Assembly: GCA_964561095.1 (NCBI GenBank)
Contig: CAZLNV010000018.1
Span: 1 to 17,442, forward strand
Reading direction: 5' to 3'
Source of the DNA: CAZLNV01 sp964561095
GTDB lineage: Bacteria; Bacillota_I; Bacilli_A; RF39; UBA660
Length of the DNA: 17,442 nucleotides
Shown piece after piece: positions 1 through 8,057 of the stretch (the first letter of the stretch is position 1; every line of letters begins with the position of its first letter). Under the pieces are notes generated by a model. It was given only the letters and a program-made list of their open reading frames with translations, searched no databases and was not told the DNA's origin. The translations under genes were made by a program, and so were the position numbers.

Positions 1-28
1 CATTTTTCTTATAGGGAGTTAAATTTGG

Positions 29-319
29 TTACCACATGGATATAGTCGCACCTCCAGCATTTATATGATTGGAAATAACAACCACATCTTTATCATTTCC
101 ATATGCATCTAATATTTTATTTACTCTTGCTGTTTGATCTAAAGTTTCATCTGTATTTCTAGTTAATGTAACTGGTACTCCTAGTTCCCTAAATCTGTCA
201 TACATATATTTGCTTATTAATAAATTTAAATCTTTTTCTATTATCCCATTCCCAGAAGCTCCTGGATCTTTACCGCCATGTCCCGGATCTATAACTATTC
301 CTTTCAATGCTCTATCCAT
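29..319 (-). pseudogene. N-acetylmuramoyl-L-alanine amidase (Amidase_3), truncated after the third zinc ligand
   Basis: The N-terminal half of an Amidase_3 zinc amidase, the peptidoglycan hydrolase that cuts between muramic acid and the stem-peptide L-alanine. Numbered from the ATG at 319, the zinc ligands are all present: H14 in DPGHGG, E28 in GIIEKDLN and H85 in SNHINAGG. After NAGG the frame diverges from what the family shows and stops six residues later, giving 96 residues where the catalytic domain alone needs about 170-180. The C-terminal catalytic glutamate (VE-GF region) and any wall-binding domain are absent. All three frames stop within about 50 bases, so one indel does not explain the loss. 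An in-frame GTG lies at 328, but the RBS AGGTG sits 7 bases before the ATG at 319, so that ATG is preferred. A possible promoter is TACAAT (336-341) with TTAACA (361-366), spacing 19. A rearrangement, mobile-element junction or assembly edge is likely. Confidence 0.75.
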
Positions 320-343
320 TATAATCACCTAAAATATTGTATG

Positions 344-364
344 AAAAAAACACATTTCTGTGTT
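344..364 (-). terminator. Rho-independent terminator after the beta-propeller gene
   Basis: On the minus strand AACACA pairs with TGTGTT across a four-base loop (stem arms 349-354 and 359-364) and is followed by seven T (344-350). The stem is short at 6 bp but the T tract is good. It lies 20 bases after the stop codon at 384. Confidence 0.6.
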
Positions 365-383
365 AATTTGAATAATAAGCTTT

Positions 384-1463
384 TTATTTTTTTAATTTTC
401 TTGATGATTTTGGTAATTCTTCCTCAAGACTACTACTTTCTTTAATTTTATGATGATTATTAGAATGCTTTTTTATAGTGCCATCTTTGTTAACTATTCC
501 TAACCTATGATCATTTTTTGAAGAAGTAGAACTATAAAGAACTAAGTACTTATCATCATCGTAGATCAAACTTGATTTATATATAGTTTGGTTATCAAAT
601 TCTTTTGAAAGCACCCTAGGAACTAATATTTCTTCAGCTTCATCATAGTTTTTATTATCTAAAGAGCTACTATAATAAAGGCGCATTCCCTTTGTCGGAT
701 TTCCGCCTACTTCATAAGCAGAAATCAACATATGATATATACTATTAGACTCGCTTACATCTATGTGCCAAGTTATTAAATTATCGTTTTTATATTGTAT
801 ACTTATTTCCTGAGGATCGCTAAAATTAGTTAAATTTGTCGTTTCTGTGTATAAAACAATGTTTTTACCATTTTTTATAGAAACATACCATATTTTATAT
901 TTTCCGTCTTCATATATAACAGCCGGACTTAAAATATCATTAATCGAATGATTGCTGCTCATTGCAATTTCCTTATCAGTATAAGTTATTCCGTCCTTTG
1001 TGGTTTTCCTATAAATTATTACTTCTTTAGTAGCTTTATTAGAGTATCTAAACCAGCACTCCAACTCATTGTCATCATTGTTATATACTAACACTGGATC
1101 AGAATAATAGACATTATATATTTTTCCACCAACTGGTTTATCTTCAATTGGATTTGTAGCCCCTTCTTTTATTTTCCAATTTATCAAATCATTACTAACT
1201 AAAATATGAGGATTTTCTGTTTGATCATCTCCTTTATATAATGGTGTAAATGTAAGCCAATATTTATAACCATTCCAAGGATTATCAAATTTAACAACTT
1301 TTGGATGTGTTGCATCATTATTATCATATGCATTAGTTATCGCTATCTCACTCCTAACATCATTTATAGTTAAATAACTTAATAAATCCTTTTTAATAAA
1401 AACAAAAAGACTTAAAGTAAAAACAATAATAATAATTAGAAATATACATGTTCTTTTTTTCAT
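384..1463 (-). CDS. Membrane-anchored five-bladed beta-propeller protein (GH43/GH32-like fold), function unknown
   Basis: A 359-residue protein with a basic N-terminus and one hydrophobic segment (about residues 6-23), then an extracellular domain. The body holds blade-like repeats typical of glycosidase-related five-bladed propellers: THPKVV, NPWNGYKYW, ENPHILVSNDLINW, DPVLVY...CWFRY, SPAVIYEDGKYKIWYVS, TWHIDV and SSLIYDDDKYLVLYSS. I see the fold but cannot place the acidic catalytic triad of true GH43 enzymes, so glycan binding or a divergent hydrolase are both possible. The C-terminus is a polar Ser/Lys/Glu-rich tail. The frame opens at a GTG at 1493, but a promoter (TTTACA, 17 bases, TACACT) overlaps that region, so the ATG at 1463 with upstream AAGAGTG is preferred. 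It is a single-gene unit bounded by its own promoter and terminator. The fold call is firmer than any function. Confidence 0.72.
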   Translation of the reverse strand: MKKRTCIFLIIIIVFTLSLFVFIKKDLLSYLTINDVRSEIAITNAYDNNDATHPKVVKFDNPWNGYKYWLTFTPLYKGDDQTENPHILVSNDLINWKIKEGATNPIEDKPVGGKIYNVYYSDPVLVYNNDDNELECWFRYSNKATKEVIIYRKTTKDGITYTDKEIAMSSNHSINDILSPAVIYEDGKYKIWYVSIKNGKNIVLYTETTNLTNFSDPQEISIQYKNDNLITWHIDVSESNSIYHMLISAYEVGGNPTKGMRLYYSSSLDNKNYDEAEEILVPRVLSKEFDNQTIYKSSLIYDDDKYLVLYSSTSSKNDHRLGIVNKDGTIKKHSNNHHKIKESSSLEEELPKSSRKLKK

Positions 1464-1483
1464 ATAATTCACACTCTTAATTA

Positions 1484-1512
1484 AGTGTATCACTTGTTTT
1501 ACTATATGTAAA
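1484..1512 (-). promoter_or_regulatory. Promoter of the beta-propeller gene with overlapping palindrome
   Basis: TTTACA (1507-1512) is separated by exactly 17 bases from TACACT (1484-1489), reading on the minus strand. The near-palindrome ACTCTTAATTAAGTGT (1473-1488, perfect core CTTAATTAAG) covers the -10 and the expected start site and could be an operator. The leader would be only about 14 bases. Confidence 0.5.
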
Positions 1513-1541
1513 CATTACTTTTATAAAATTTTTAGTACATT

Positions 1542-1565
1542 TAAAAAGCACATGATTGTGCTTTT
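1542..1565 (-). terminator. Rho-independent terminator of pheST
   Basis: A perfect 9-bp stem AAAAGCACA / TGTGCTTTT (1544-1552 and 1557-1565) with loop TGAT, followed on the minus strand by a T run. It starts inside the pheT stop codon. Confidence 0.85.
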
Positions 1566-3987
1566 ATTCTTCTCTTAATACTGCTCCGCAAACTTTATTT
1601 AGTGATTTTACAATATTATCCATTTTTTTATTAATCTCTTCTGATGTCATAGAAGCATCTTCGTTTTCAATCTTCACTCTAAACATAATTGACTTTTTAC
1701 CATGCGGAATTTGATTGCCTCTATATTCCTCAATAAATTCTAACTCTTTTACTCTAGATTTAATTATTCCTAGAATATCTTCCCAAGTTATTTGTTCATC
1801 CACTATAATTGATAAATCTTTTTCTATTAGTGGAAGAAGTGGTAAATGTTCAAATTTATTTGTTCTTGAAGGAAAAGGAACAAGCATATTAGTATTTAAT
1901 TCAAATATTGCCACATTAGTTCTCTTTATTTTAGATTCATTCATAACCACTGTAGATAATAAGCCTAGCTTACCTATAACTTTTTCATCACAAATTATAT
2001 CTAAGTATGCATTTATATCAGCCCAAGATGGCTTGTCACCTTTTCTAAATGTTAATTTATTCATATGACAATAATCTGCCATAGATTCAATTACGCCTTT
2101 TATTTCATAAAATATTTTTTTGGCATCCTTGCCAACTATGGAAGCTGTCAATATCTTATTTTGAATAGGTAGTGTTTCTTCTATAGTGGTTTCATGATAT
2201 TCACCTTTTTCAAATACTTCAGCTATTTCAAATATTTGAAATTCTTCAAAGTATCTTAAATTTTTTGATATTGCTTCCACCATTCCTGGTATTAGTGAGT
2301 TTCTTAAAGTGGATTGTTCTAATGATGGTGGAGACACTAATTCTATTGATTTAGATTTATCAATTTTTGAAGCATATATATATTTTTCATCTATCCATGG
2401 ATATGTAAATATTTCATTAAATCCACATCTATATGCTAAATACTCTTTTAATCTTCTTTCTAATAAAACTTTATTTTGAAGTATTGCATGATCTATTTTA
2501 ATAGTTAGTGGAGTTGCCTCAAAACTCTCAAAAGTAATCATCCTTACAATATCACCCATTACATCATCTTTAATTGAAACATCTCCAGTACTTCGCCAAA
2601 CAGGAACAGTTACTTTATATGTGTTATTTTCAAAATTTACATCATAACCTAAAGATTTTAATATTTTTTCTATAGTATCTGTTGATAGTTCTTTTCCCAT
2701 TCTATTAATTAAATATGTATGTGGTACATCAATTAAAATATTCTTGGTTTTAACCGGATATTCATCTTTATAGGAAATGATTTTACTTTCTGGAAAAATT
2801 TCTTTGAAAAGCTTAATTGCTAAGTTAATCCCATCTGTTACTCTTTCAGTATCAATATTTTTTTCATATCTAATAGATGCATCAGTTTTTTCATCAAATC
2901 TTCTTTCTGACTTTCTAATAGTATCCGCTGAAAAATTAGCTATTTCTAAAATTATTTCTGTAGTATCTTTCAATATTGAATCTTTTATCCCTCCGCGTAT
3001 ACCAGCAAGTGCCATTGCATTCTTTTCATCACTTATTACAAGATCGTTTTCAGTAAGTTCGATAGAATTATTATCTAAAAGTAAAAGATTTTCTCCTTTT
3101 TTAGCATTTCTTACAATAATTTTATCTCCTGACACATGAGTTTTATCAAAAGCATGTAATGGTTGACCTACCGCCATCATTACATAATTAGTTATATCAA
3201 CTATAGCATTTATTGGTCTCATTCCACAATTATATATAGCTGTTTGTAACCATATAGGAGAAGGTTTTGTAAAAACATTATTTATCTCAATTGCTACATA
3301 TCTATTACATTTTTTTGGTTCTTCAATTTCAACTTTATATTCTTTTACATCTTTATCAACAATAATTTTATCTAGTAGTTTTAATTTGGCGTTATATATT
3401 GCTGATAACTCTCTTGCAATTCCATAATGTCCCCATAAGTCTGGCCTATTTGTAAGAGATTTATTATCTATTTCAAAAATTATGTCATTCATATGTAACA
3501 ATTCAGAAATGTTTTGTCCTGGATAGCAATCCATACCTTTTAAATCTATTATTTCTCTTTCATCATTTGTTCTAAAAAATTCATCTAAATAAACTTCTGC
3601 TGGAGCGCATATCATCCCATATGATGACTCGCCACGCATTTTAGTTTCTTTAATTACTACTGGTTCTCCCTCTCCGTGCCATACAACCTCTGCTCCGGGT
3701 TTTGAAACCACAACATATTCGCCTTCATATAAATTGGAACCACCGCATACTATCTGTACAGGGTTTTCTTCACCTATGTCAGCAATACATATTTTTAATG
3801 TATCTGCATTTGGATGCTTATTAATATTTAATATTTTTCCAACAACTATATCGTGATATTTTTTGCTAACATCTTCAACAGAATCAACTTCAACTGTTCT
3901 TAATGTTAGATCGGTTGCTATTCTATTTGGTGTTAATTCATCATTTAAATCAACATATTTTTTTATCCAATTTAGTGATACTTTCAT
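1564..3987 (-). CDS. pheT: Phenylalanine--tRNA ligase beta subunit
   Basis: The beta subunit of the alpha2-beta2 cytoplasmic phenylalanyl-tRNA synthetase, which charges tRNA-Phe and edits mischarged Tyr. At 807 residues it is full length for bacterial PheT. Domains run in the usual order: MKVSLNWIKKYVDL start, EMAP/OB tRNA-binding domain about 40-150 (VGKILNINKHPNADTL, RGESSYGMICAP), B3/B4 editing region about 210-385 (RPINAIVDITNYVMMAVGQP, PLHAFD), B5 about 410-480, catalytic-like core about 490-700, and C-terminal ferredoxin-fold anticodon-binding domain about 715-806 (LPLIEKDLSIIVDE, KSIMFRVKI). The ATG at 3987 has GGAGG 4 bases upstream and lies 10 bases after the pheS stop, so the two subunits are co-translated and share the Phe T-box. 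Confidence 0.98.
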   Translation of the reverse strand: MKVSLNWIKKYVDLNDELTPNRIATDLTLRTVEVDSVEDVSKKYHDIVVGKILNINKHPNADTLKICIADIGEENPVQIVCGGSNLYEGEYVVVSKPGAEVVWHGEGEPVVIKETKMRGESSYGMICAPAEVYLDEFFRTNDEREIIDLKGMDCYPGQNISELLHMNDIIFEIDNKSLTNRPDLWGHYGIARELSAIYNAKLKLLDKIIVDKDVKEYKVEIEEPKKCNRYVAIEINNVFTKPSPIWLQTAIYNCGMRPINAIVDITNYVMMAVGQPLHAFDKTHVSGDKIIVRNAKKGENLLLLDNNSIELTENDLVISDEKNAMALAGIRGGIKDSILKDTTEIILEIANFSADTIRKSERRFDEKTDASIRYEKNIDTERVTDGINLAIKLFKEIFPESKIISYKDEYPVKTKNILIDVPHTYLINRMGKELSTDTIEKILKSLGYDVNFENNTYKVTVPVWRSTGDVSIKDDVMGDIVRMITFESFEATPLTIKIDHAILQNKVLLERRLKEYLAYRCGFNEIFTYPWIDEKYIYASKIDKSKSIELVSPPSLEQSTLRNSLIPGMVEAISKNLRYFEEFQIFEIAEVFEKGEYHETTIEETLPIQNKILTASIVGKDAKKIFYEIKGVIESMADYCHMNKLTFRKGDKPSWADINAYLDIICDEKVIGKLGLLSTVVMNESKIKRTNVAIFELNTNMLVPFPSRTNKFEHLPLLPLIEKDLSIIVDEQITWEDILGIIKSRVKELEFIEEYRGNQIPHGKKSIMFRVKIENEDASMTSEEINKKMDNIVKSLNKVCGAVLREE

Positions 3988-3997
3988 TTTTCCTCCT

Positions 3998-5032
3998 TTA
4001 TTTAAACTGACTCAAAAATCTTAAGTCTGCTCCTCGGAATAATCTTACATCATCTATTCCATATCTCATCATGACTAATCTATCTAGTCCTATATTAATA
4101 TAAAAGCCTGTCCATACTTCCGGGTCAAGTCCAGCTGATTTTAAAACATTTGGATGTATAACACCACCTGGCATTACTTCAATCCATCCATTATTATTAC
4201 AAGTTCTACAACCCTTACCTCCACAGACTAAACATTCCATATCTATTTCATATCCTGGTTCTGTAAACGGAAAGAATCCTTCACGCATACGGACATTTAT
4301 TTTTCTACCAAACACTTTTTCTAATATTGCTTCAATCATTACTTTTCCCGATGAAAAAGATATGTTCTTATCAACTATAAGTGCCTCATACTGATAAAAT
4401 GCTCTTTCATGTCTTGCATCAGTTGTTTCATTTCTATAAACACATCCTGGATATACAAATCTTGCAGGAGCTCCGTGTTTTAATAAATATCTCACAGACC
4501 CTCCTGTTAAATGCGGTCTTAAGCATAATCTTTCAATACCAGATTTTTCTTCAGTTCCTTTTATCCAAAATGTATCCATTGATTGACGCGCTGGATGATC
4601 GGCCGAAAAATTTAAATTATCAAAAGCAAATTTTTCACTAGTTATATCATCTTCAGCAAATATCTCAAATCCCAAAGATAAAAATGCATCATTTAAGTCA
4701 TAACACATTTGAGTAATTGGATGAAGAGTTCCATTATTAACTTTAGTTCCTGGCGCAGTTAAATCAATTGATTCTACAACGCTTTTTAATGAAATAAGTT
4801 CTTCTTCCTTTTTATCAAATGAATCAGTAAAATCATTCTTAATTTGAGTTGCTAGTATACCAATAGTCTTTTTCATATCTATAGATAATGAACCTATACT
4901 TTTTAATATTTCAACTAAATCACTTTTCTTCCCTAATAAAATAACTTTAAGAGACTGAAGCTCCTCTATACTTTTAGCATTCTTTATTTTTTCTAACCCT
5001 TCTTTTTGTATTAAATTCAATTTTTCTTCCAT
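3998..5032 (-). CDS. pheS: Phenylalanine--tRNA ligase alpha subunit
   Basis: The catalytic alpha subunit of phenylalanyl-tRNA synthetase (class II). It has the N-terminal coiled-coil arm, then class II motifs: HPITQMCYDLNDAFLSLGFE, ADHPARQSMDTFW, TDARHERAFYQYEALIVD, the FTEPGYEIDMEC strand, a Cys cluster (C-x2-C-x4-C-x2-C, CLVCGGKGCRTC) and motif 3 GLDRLVMMRYGIDDVR. A first in-frame ATG lies at 5044, but the GGAGG starts inside it and is ideally placed for the ATG at 5032, giving 344 residues. It is the first gene of pheST and sits behind a T-box leader with Phe specifier. Confidence 0.97.
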   Translation of the reverse strand: MEEKLNLIQKEGLEKIKNAKSIEELQSLKVILLGKKSDLVEILKSIGSLSIDMKKTIGILATQIKNDFTDSFDKKEEELISLKSVVESIDLTAPGTKVNNGTLHPITQMCYDLNDAFLSLGFEIFAEDDITSEKFAFDNLNFSADHPARQSMDTFWIKGTEEKSGIERLCLRPHLTGGSVRYLLKHGAPARFVYPGCVYRNETTDARHERAFYQYEALIVDKNISFSSGKVMIEAILEKVFGRKINVRMREGFFPFTEPGYEIDMECLVCGGKGCRTCNNNGWIEVMPGGVIHPNVLKSAGLDPEVWTGFYINIGLDRLVMMRYGIDDVRLFRGADLRFLSQFK

Positions 5033-5120
5033 CGTTTCCTCCATTTTTATTAAATATGTTAGTATCTAAAATAATTTTATCACATTTTAATAAACTAACA
5101 ATAAATTTAATAATTTTTAT

Positions 5121-5344
5121 AAATAAAACAGTAATCCATCCCATAAAAGGACGAATTACTGTAAAATCCGCGGTACCACCTTTGTTCTAAATATTTAGCA
5201 CTCTTATAGATTAACGCTCTTCACGATTTGACTCGATTATTTGAAATTCATTAACTTATCTTTATAAAGTGACTCTCAACCTATGATCACAATTCTCTGT
5301 AAGAGTATAAATTAACTACTTATATAACGTCTTCATCAACAACT
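5121..5344 (-). promoter_or_regulatory. T-box leader of pheST (tRNA-Phe sensing, specifier UUC)
   Basis: A T-box transcription attenuator that lets pheST be made when uncharged tRNA-Phe accumulates. The T-box core GGTGGTACCGCGG is at 5168-5180, with UGGU to pair with the tRNA ACCA end. Stem I has an AGTA/GAA loop-E signature. After GAA-U comes UUC, a Phe codon, at 5243-5245, followed by A as the rule requires. The stem above is TTAATTTAT / ATAAGTTAA. The terminator is a 14-bp stem (arms 5128-5141 and 5149-5162, two G-U pairs) followed by T-rich sequence. This leader and its promoter fill the gene-free stretch before pheS. Confidence 0.92.
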
Positions 5345-5350
5345 AGATGA

Positions 5351-5379
5351 ATTATATCACAAGGATTTTTCCTTGTCAA
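5351..5379 (-). promoter_or_regulatory. Consensus sigma-A promoter of pheST, with dyad in the spacer
   Basis: TTGACA (5374-5379), 17-base spacer, TATAAT (5351-5356): a perfect match to consensus. The -35 overlaps the TGA stop of the ZIP gene. The spacer is almost wholly an inverted repeat, ACAAGGA-TTTT-TCCTTGT (5359-5376 on the plus strand), which lacks a T tract on either strand. Confidence 0.85.
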
Positions 5380-6197
5380 ACACTTCCAAGCGCAACATCT
5401 AAAACCATCATTATTGAAAATCCTATAAGAGTAAATAACGCCATTAATGATTTCTTTTTATTGCTTTGACTTTCAGGTATAAGTTCTGCTACTACAACAT
5501 AAATCATTGCTCCAGCAGCAAAAGCTAACAAATATGGCAGTAATACTCTCATTTTTAAGACTAATGTTGCGCCTATAACTCCAGATATGGGTTCAACTAT
5601 TCCACTTAACTGTCCATAAAAAAATGATTTCCATCTACTTAATCCTTCTCTCCTAAGAGGAAAACTTACAGCCGTTCCTTCTGGGAAATTTTGTATTCCA
5701 ATGCCTAGTGCAAGAATGCAAGCAGATAAAAGTGTAGCCCCTTCTAAACCATACGCTATTGATCCAAAAGCAACTCCTATTGCCAATCCTTCTGGAATGT
5801 TATGAAGTGTTATGGATACTATTAGCATTAAACTTCTTTTTATACTATTTTTTTTATAATCATCTTTAATAATCTTTTTTCTTTTATTATTAATAAAATC
5901 AAATGTTTTATCACCTATAAATAAAAGTATTCCGCCTGACATAAACCCAAACAATACCACTAACCAAGAATTCATTTTTAAATTGTTTGCCATATCAATT
6001 GCTGGAGAAAGTAAAGACCAAAAAGAAGCAGCTATCATAACTCCAGCCGCTAATCCAAGCATTGCATCCATAAAATTCTTTTTTATATTTTTAAAGAATA
6101 TTACTAAAGCTGCTCCCAATGCGGTTACACCCCAAGTAAATAAAGTAGCAAACAATGCTTGAACTGCATGGTTGGAATTAATAAAATACTCTATCAA
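5376..6197 (-). CDS. ZIP family divalent metal transporter (ZupT/GufA-like)
   Basis: A multi-pass inner-membrane metal uptake protein, probably for zinc or a related divalent cation. About eight hydrophobic segments are visible. The two family signatures on TM4 and TM5 are intact: HNIPEGLAIG and GIQNFPEGTAVSFPL, whose His, Asn and Glu residues form the metal site. The loop between TM3 and TM4 is short and Lys-rich (NNKRKKIIKDDYKKNSIKR) and lacks the His-rich stretch seen in some ZIPs. Start is uncertain: a GTG at 6206 has AGGA only one base away, too close, whereas the TTG at 6197 has the same AGGA about 10 bases upstream, giving about 273 residues. It lies between the lysS terminator and the pheST promoter and appears to be its own unit; I see no convincing promoter or terminator for it. 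The substrate is inferred from family. Confidence 0.9.
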   Translation of the reverse strand: MIEYFINSNHAVQALFATLFTWGVTALGAALVIFFKNIKKNFMDAMLGLAAGVMIAASFWSLLSPAIDMANNLKMNSWLVVLFGFMSGGILLFIGDKTFDFINNKRKKIIKDDYKKNSIKRSLMLIVSITLHNIPEGLAIGVAFGSIAYGLEGATLLSACILALGIGIQNFPEGTAVSFPLRREGLSRWKSFFYGQLSGIVEPISGVIGATLVLKMRVLLPYLLAFAAGAMIYVVVAELIPESQSNKKKSLMALFTLIGFSIMMVLDVALGSV

Positions 6198-6250
6198 TTT
6201 TATCACATCCTAGTTATAGAATATGAATAATATAAAACTATTGATACAAA

Positions 6251-6271
6251 AGAAAAAGCACATAAGTGCTT
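6251..6271 (-). terminator. Rho-independent terminator of lysS
   Basis: Stem AAGCAC / GTGCTT (6256-6261 and 6266-6271), loop of four, then TTTTTCTTTT on the minus strand. It overlaps the lysS stop codon (6270-6272), like the arrangement at pheT. Confidence 0.8.
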
Positions 6272-7748
6272 ATTTAACCTTCATTGTTGGGAATAAAATA
6301 ACTTCTCTAATTGTTTCGCTATTTGTTAGCATCATTACAAGTCTATCAATTCCAATACCCATTCCACCAGCTGGAGGCATACCATATTCCAATGCTTCAA
6401 CATAGTCTAAATCCATTTCAGTTGCTTCATCATTACCTAGTTCTTTTTCTTTTAATTGATTCTCAAATCTTTCATATTGATCAATTGGATCATTTAATTC
6501 AGTAAATGCATTGCCATACTCACTTCCAACTATAAATAATTCAAATCTTTCAGTAAATCTTGGATCTTTATCATTCTTTTTAGCAAGTGGGCTTATCTCA
6601 ATTGGATGACCATATACAAATGTAGGCTGTATTAAAGTTTCTTCGACATATTTTTCAAAGAATGCATTAACAATGTGTCCATATTCAAAATGATCTTCAA
6701 TTTCAACGTTATGCTCATTTGCTAATTTCTTTGCTTCTTCTAAACTTGTCACTTTAAAGAAATCTATACCAGTTTGTTCTTTAATTGCATCAACCATATG
6801 TACTCTTTTAAAACCTTTTTTAAGTGATATATGGTGTCCTCTCCAGTCAAAATCATATGCACCTCTAATTTCTAAAGCTAAACCAGAAAACAAATTTTCG
6901 GCTATTTCCATCATTCCTTCTAGATCGCTGAATGCTTTATATAATTCAATGGTAGTAAATTCTGGATTATGATTTTTATCCATTCCTTCATTTCTAAATA
7001 ATCTACCAATTTCATATACAGCATCTAAACCACCTACTAATAATCTTTTTAAAGGTAGTTCTGTAGCAATTCTTAAATACATATCAATATCCAAAGTATT
7101 GTGATGAGTAATAAATGGTCTAGCATTTGCTCCACCTAATATTGTACCAAGTACTGGTGTTTCAACTTCAACATAACCTAAATCATCTAAAAACTTTTGA
7201 ATATATCTAATAATTCTTGGTCTAGTAAGTGCGACTCTTTTTGCATCTTCATTAACAATTAGATCAACATATCTCCTTCTAAATCTTTCCTCAGTGTCAA
7301 CAAGCCCATGAAATTTATCAGGAAGTGGTCTTAATGCTTTAACTAAATGTGTGTATTTTAATGCTCTAATAGAAAGTTCTCCCATATGTGTACGCATAAC
7401 AGTACCTTCAACTCCAACTATATCTCCTAAATCTGACTTATCAAAAATAGAATAAGCATCTTCTCCAATATTATCTATTTTAACATACACTTGAATCTCG
7501 CCATATTTATCTTGAATATTTATAAATCCCGCTTTACCTTTTCCGCGTTTAGTCATAATTCTACCAGCCATAGTAACATGTACATCTAATTCATTTAATT
7601 TTTCAGCATCCATTTCACCATACTTGTCCAATAGTTCTTTTGTATTAGTATCTATATCAAACCTGTGACCAAACGGATCAATACCCAACTCTTTTAAATT
7701 CTCAGCTTTTTCCCTTCTTACCAATTCTTGTTCAGTAAATTCTCTCAT
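6270..7748 (-). CDS. lysS: Lysine--tRNA ligase, class II
   Basis: Class II lysyl-tRNA synthetase, 492 residues, the normal length. An N-terminal OB-fold anticodon-binding domain (VTMAGRIMTKRGKGKAGFINIQD) precedes the catalytic domain with motif 1 (FLDDLGYVEVETPVL), motif 2 (LFRNEGMDKNHNPEFTTIELY) and motif 3 (GGMGIGIDRLVMMLT). The frame is open 14 codons further upstream, but the ATG at 7748 is chosen because GGAGG stands 7 bases before it and the alignable part (MREFTEQELVRREK) begins there; the extra codons would run into the T-box terminator. It is a single gene under a Lys T-box, with its own promoter and terminator. Confidence 0.97.
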   Translation of the reverse strand: MREFTEQELVRREKAENLKELGIDPFGHRFDIDTNTKELLDKYGEMDAEKLNELDVHVTMAGRIMTKRGKGKAGFINIQDKYGEIQVYVKIDNIGEDAYSIFDKSDLGDIVGVEGTVMRTHMGELSIRALKYTHLVKALRPLPDKFHGLVDTEERFRRRYVDLIVNEDAKRVALTRPRIIRYIQKFLDDLGYVEVETPVLGTILGGANARPFITHHNTLDIDMYLRIATELPLKRLLVGGLDAVYEIGRLFRNEGMDKNHNPEFTTIELYKAFSDLEGMMEIAENLFSGLALEIRGAYDFDWRGHHISLKKGFKRVHMVDAIKEQTGIDFFKVTSLEEAKKLANEHNVEIEDHFEYGHIVNAFFEKYVEETLIQPTFVYGHPIEISPLAKKNDKDPRFTERFELFIVGSEYGNAFTELNDPIDQYERFENQLKEKELGNDEATEMDLDYVEALEYGMPPAGGMGIGIDRLVMMLTNSETIREVILFPTMKVK

Positions 7749-7770
7749 ATTTTTTCCTCCTTTTTTATAT

Positions 7771-7987
7771 AAAAAAAATAATTCACCCAAAGGACGAATT
7801 ATCGTGGTACCACCTTAATTTATATATTTTCATATATTCTCTTATCTTAACGCGATTAACGAATAATCTTATATACGATTATCAACTCCAAAGTCTTTAT
7901 TCATTCAAATATCTTATTAGTTTTCACCAGCCACTAACTCTCTACAAAAGAATTTTCAAATTACTTTTCTTCTTCCTCGTTTTTATA
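7771..7987 (-). promoter_or_regulatory. T-box leader of lysS (tRNA-Lys sensing, specifier AAA)
   Basis: The T-box core AAGGTGGTACCACG is at 7803-7816. Stem I again shows AGTA on the 5' side and GAA-U on the 3' side; the next triplet is AAA, a Lys codon (7896-7898), followed by G. The terminator stem has 11 bp (arms 7778-7788 and 7792-7802, with G-U pairs) and then eight T (7771-7778). It fills the gene-free stretch upstream of lysS. Confidence 0.92.
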
Positions 7988-7993
7988 ACAAAA

Positions 7994-8022
7994 ATTATAA
8001 CATAAAGTTTTTATTTTGACAA
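7994..8022 (-). promoter_or_regulatory. Sigma-A promoter of the lysS T-box transcript
   Basis: TTGTCA (8017-8022), 17 bases, TATAAT (7994-7999), with an extended -10 TG one base upstream. Transcription would start near 7987 at the 5' end of the T-box. Confidence 0.8.
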
Positions 8023-8057
8023 CAATTATATTTAATTATTTTTTTGCTGCATATATC

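Noticed and set aside
1464..1493. GTG start for the beta-propeller gene at 1493
   Set aside because: That GTG lies upstream of the predicted -10 and has no RBS, whereas the ATG at 1463 begins a good signal anchor.
1715..2068. Plus-strand open frames inside pheT (also 2777-3139)
   Set aside because: They run antisense to a full-length conserved gene, lack RBSs and show Ser/Ile/Leu-rich shadow composition.
7749..7790. Extension of lysS to an upstream start
   Set aside because: It would place codons in the T-box terminator; GGAGG 7 bases before the ATG at 7748 marks the real start.
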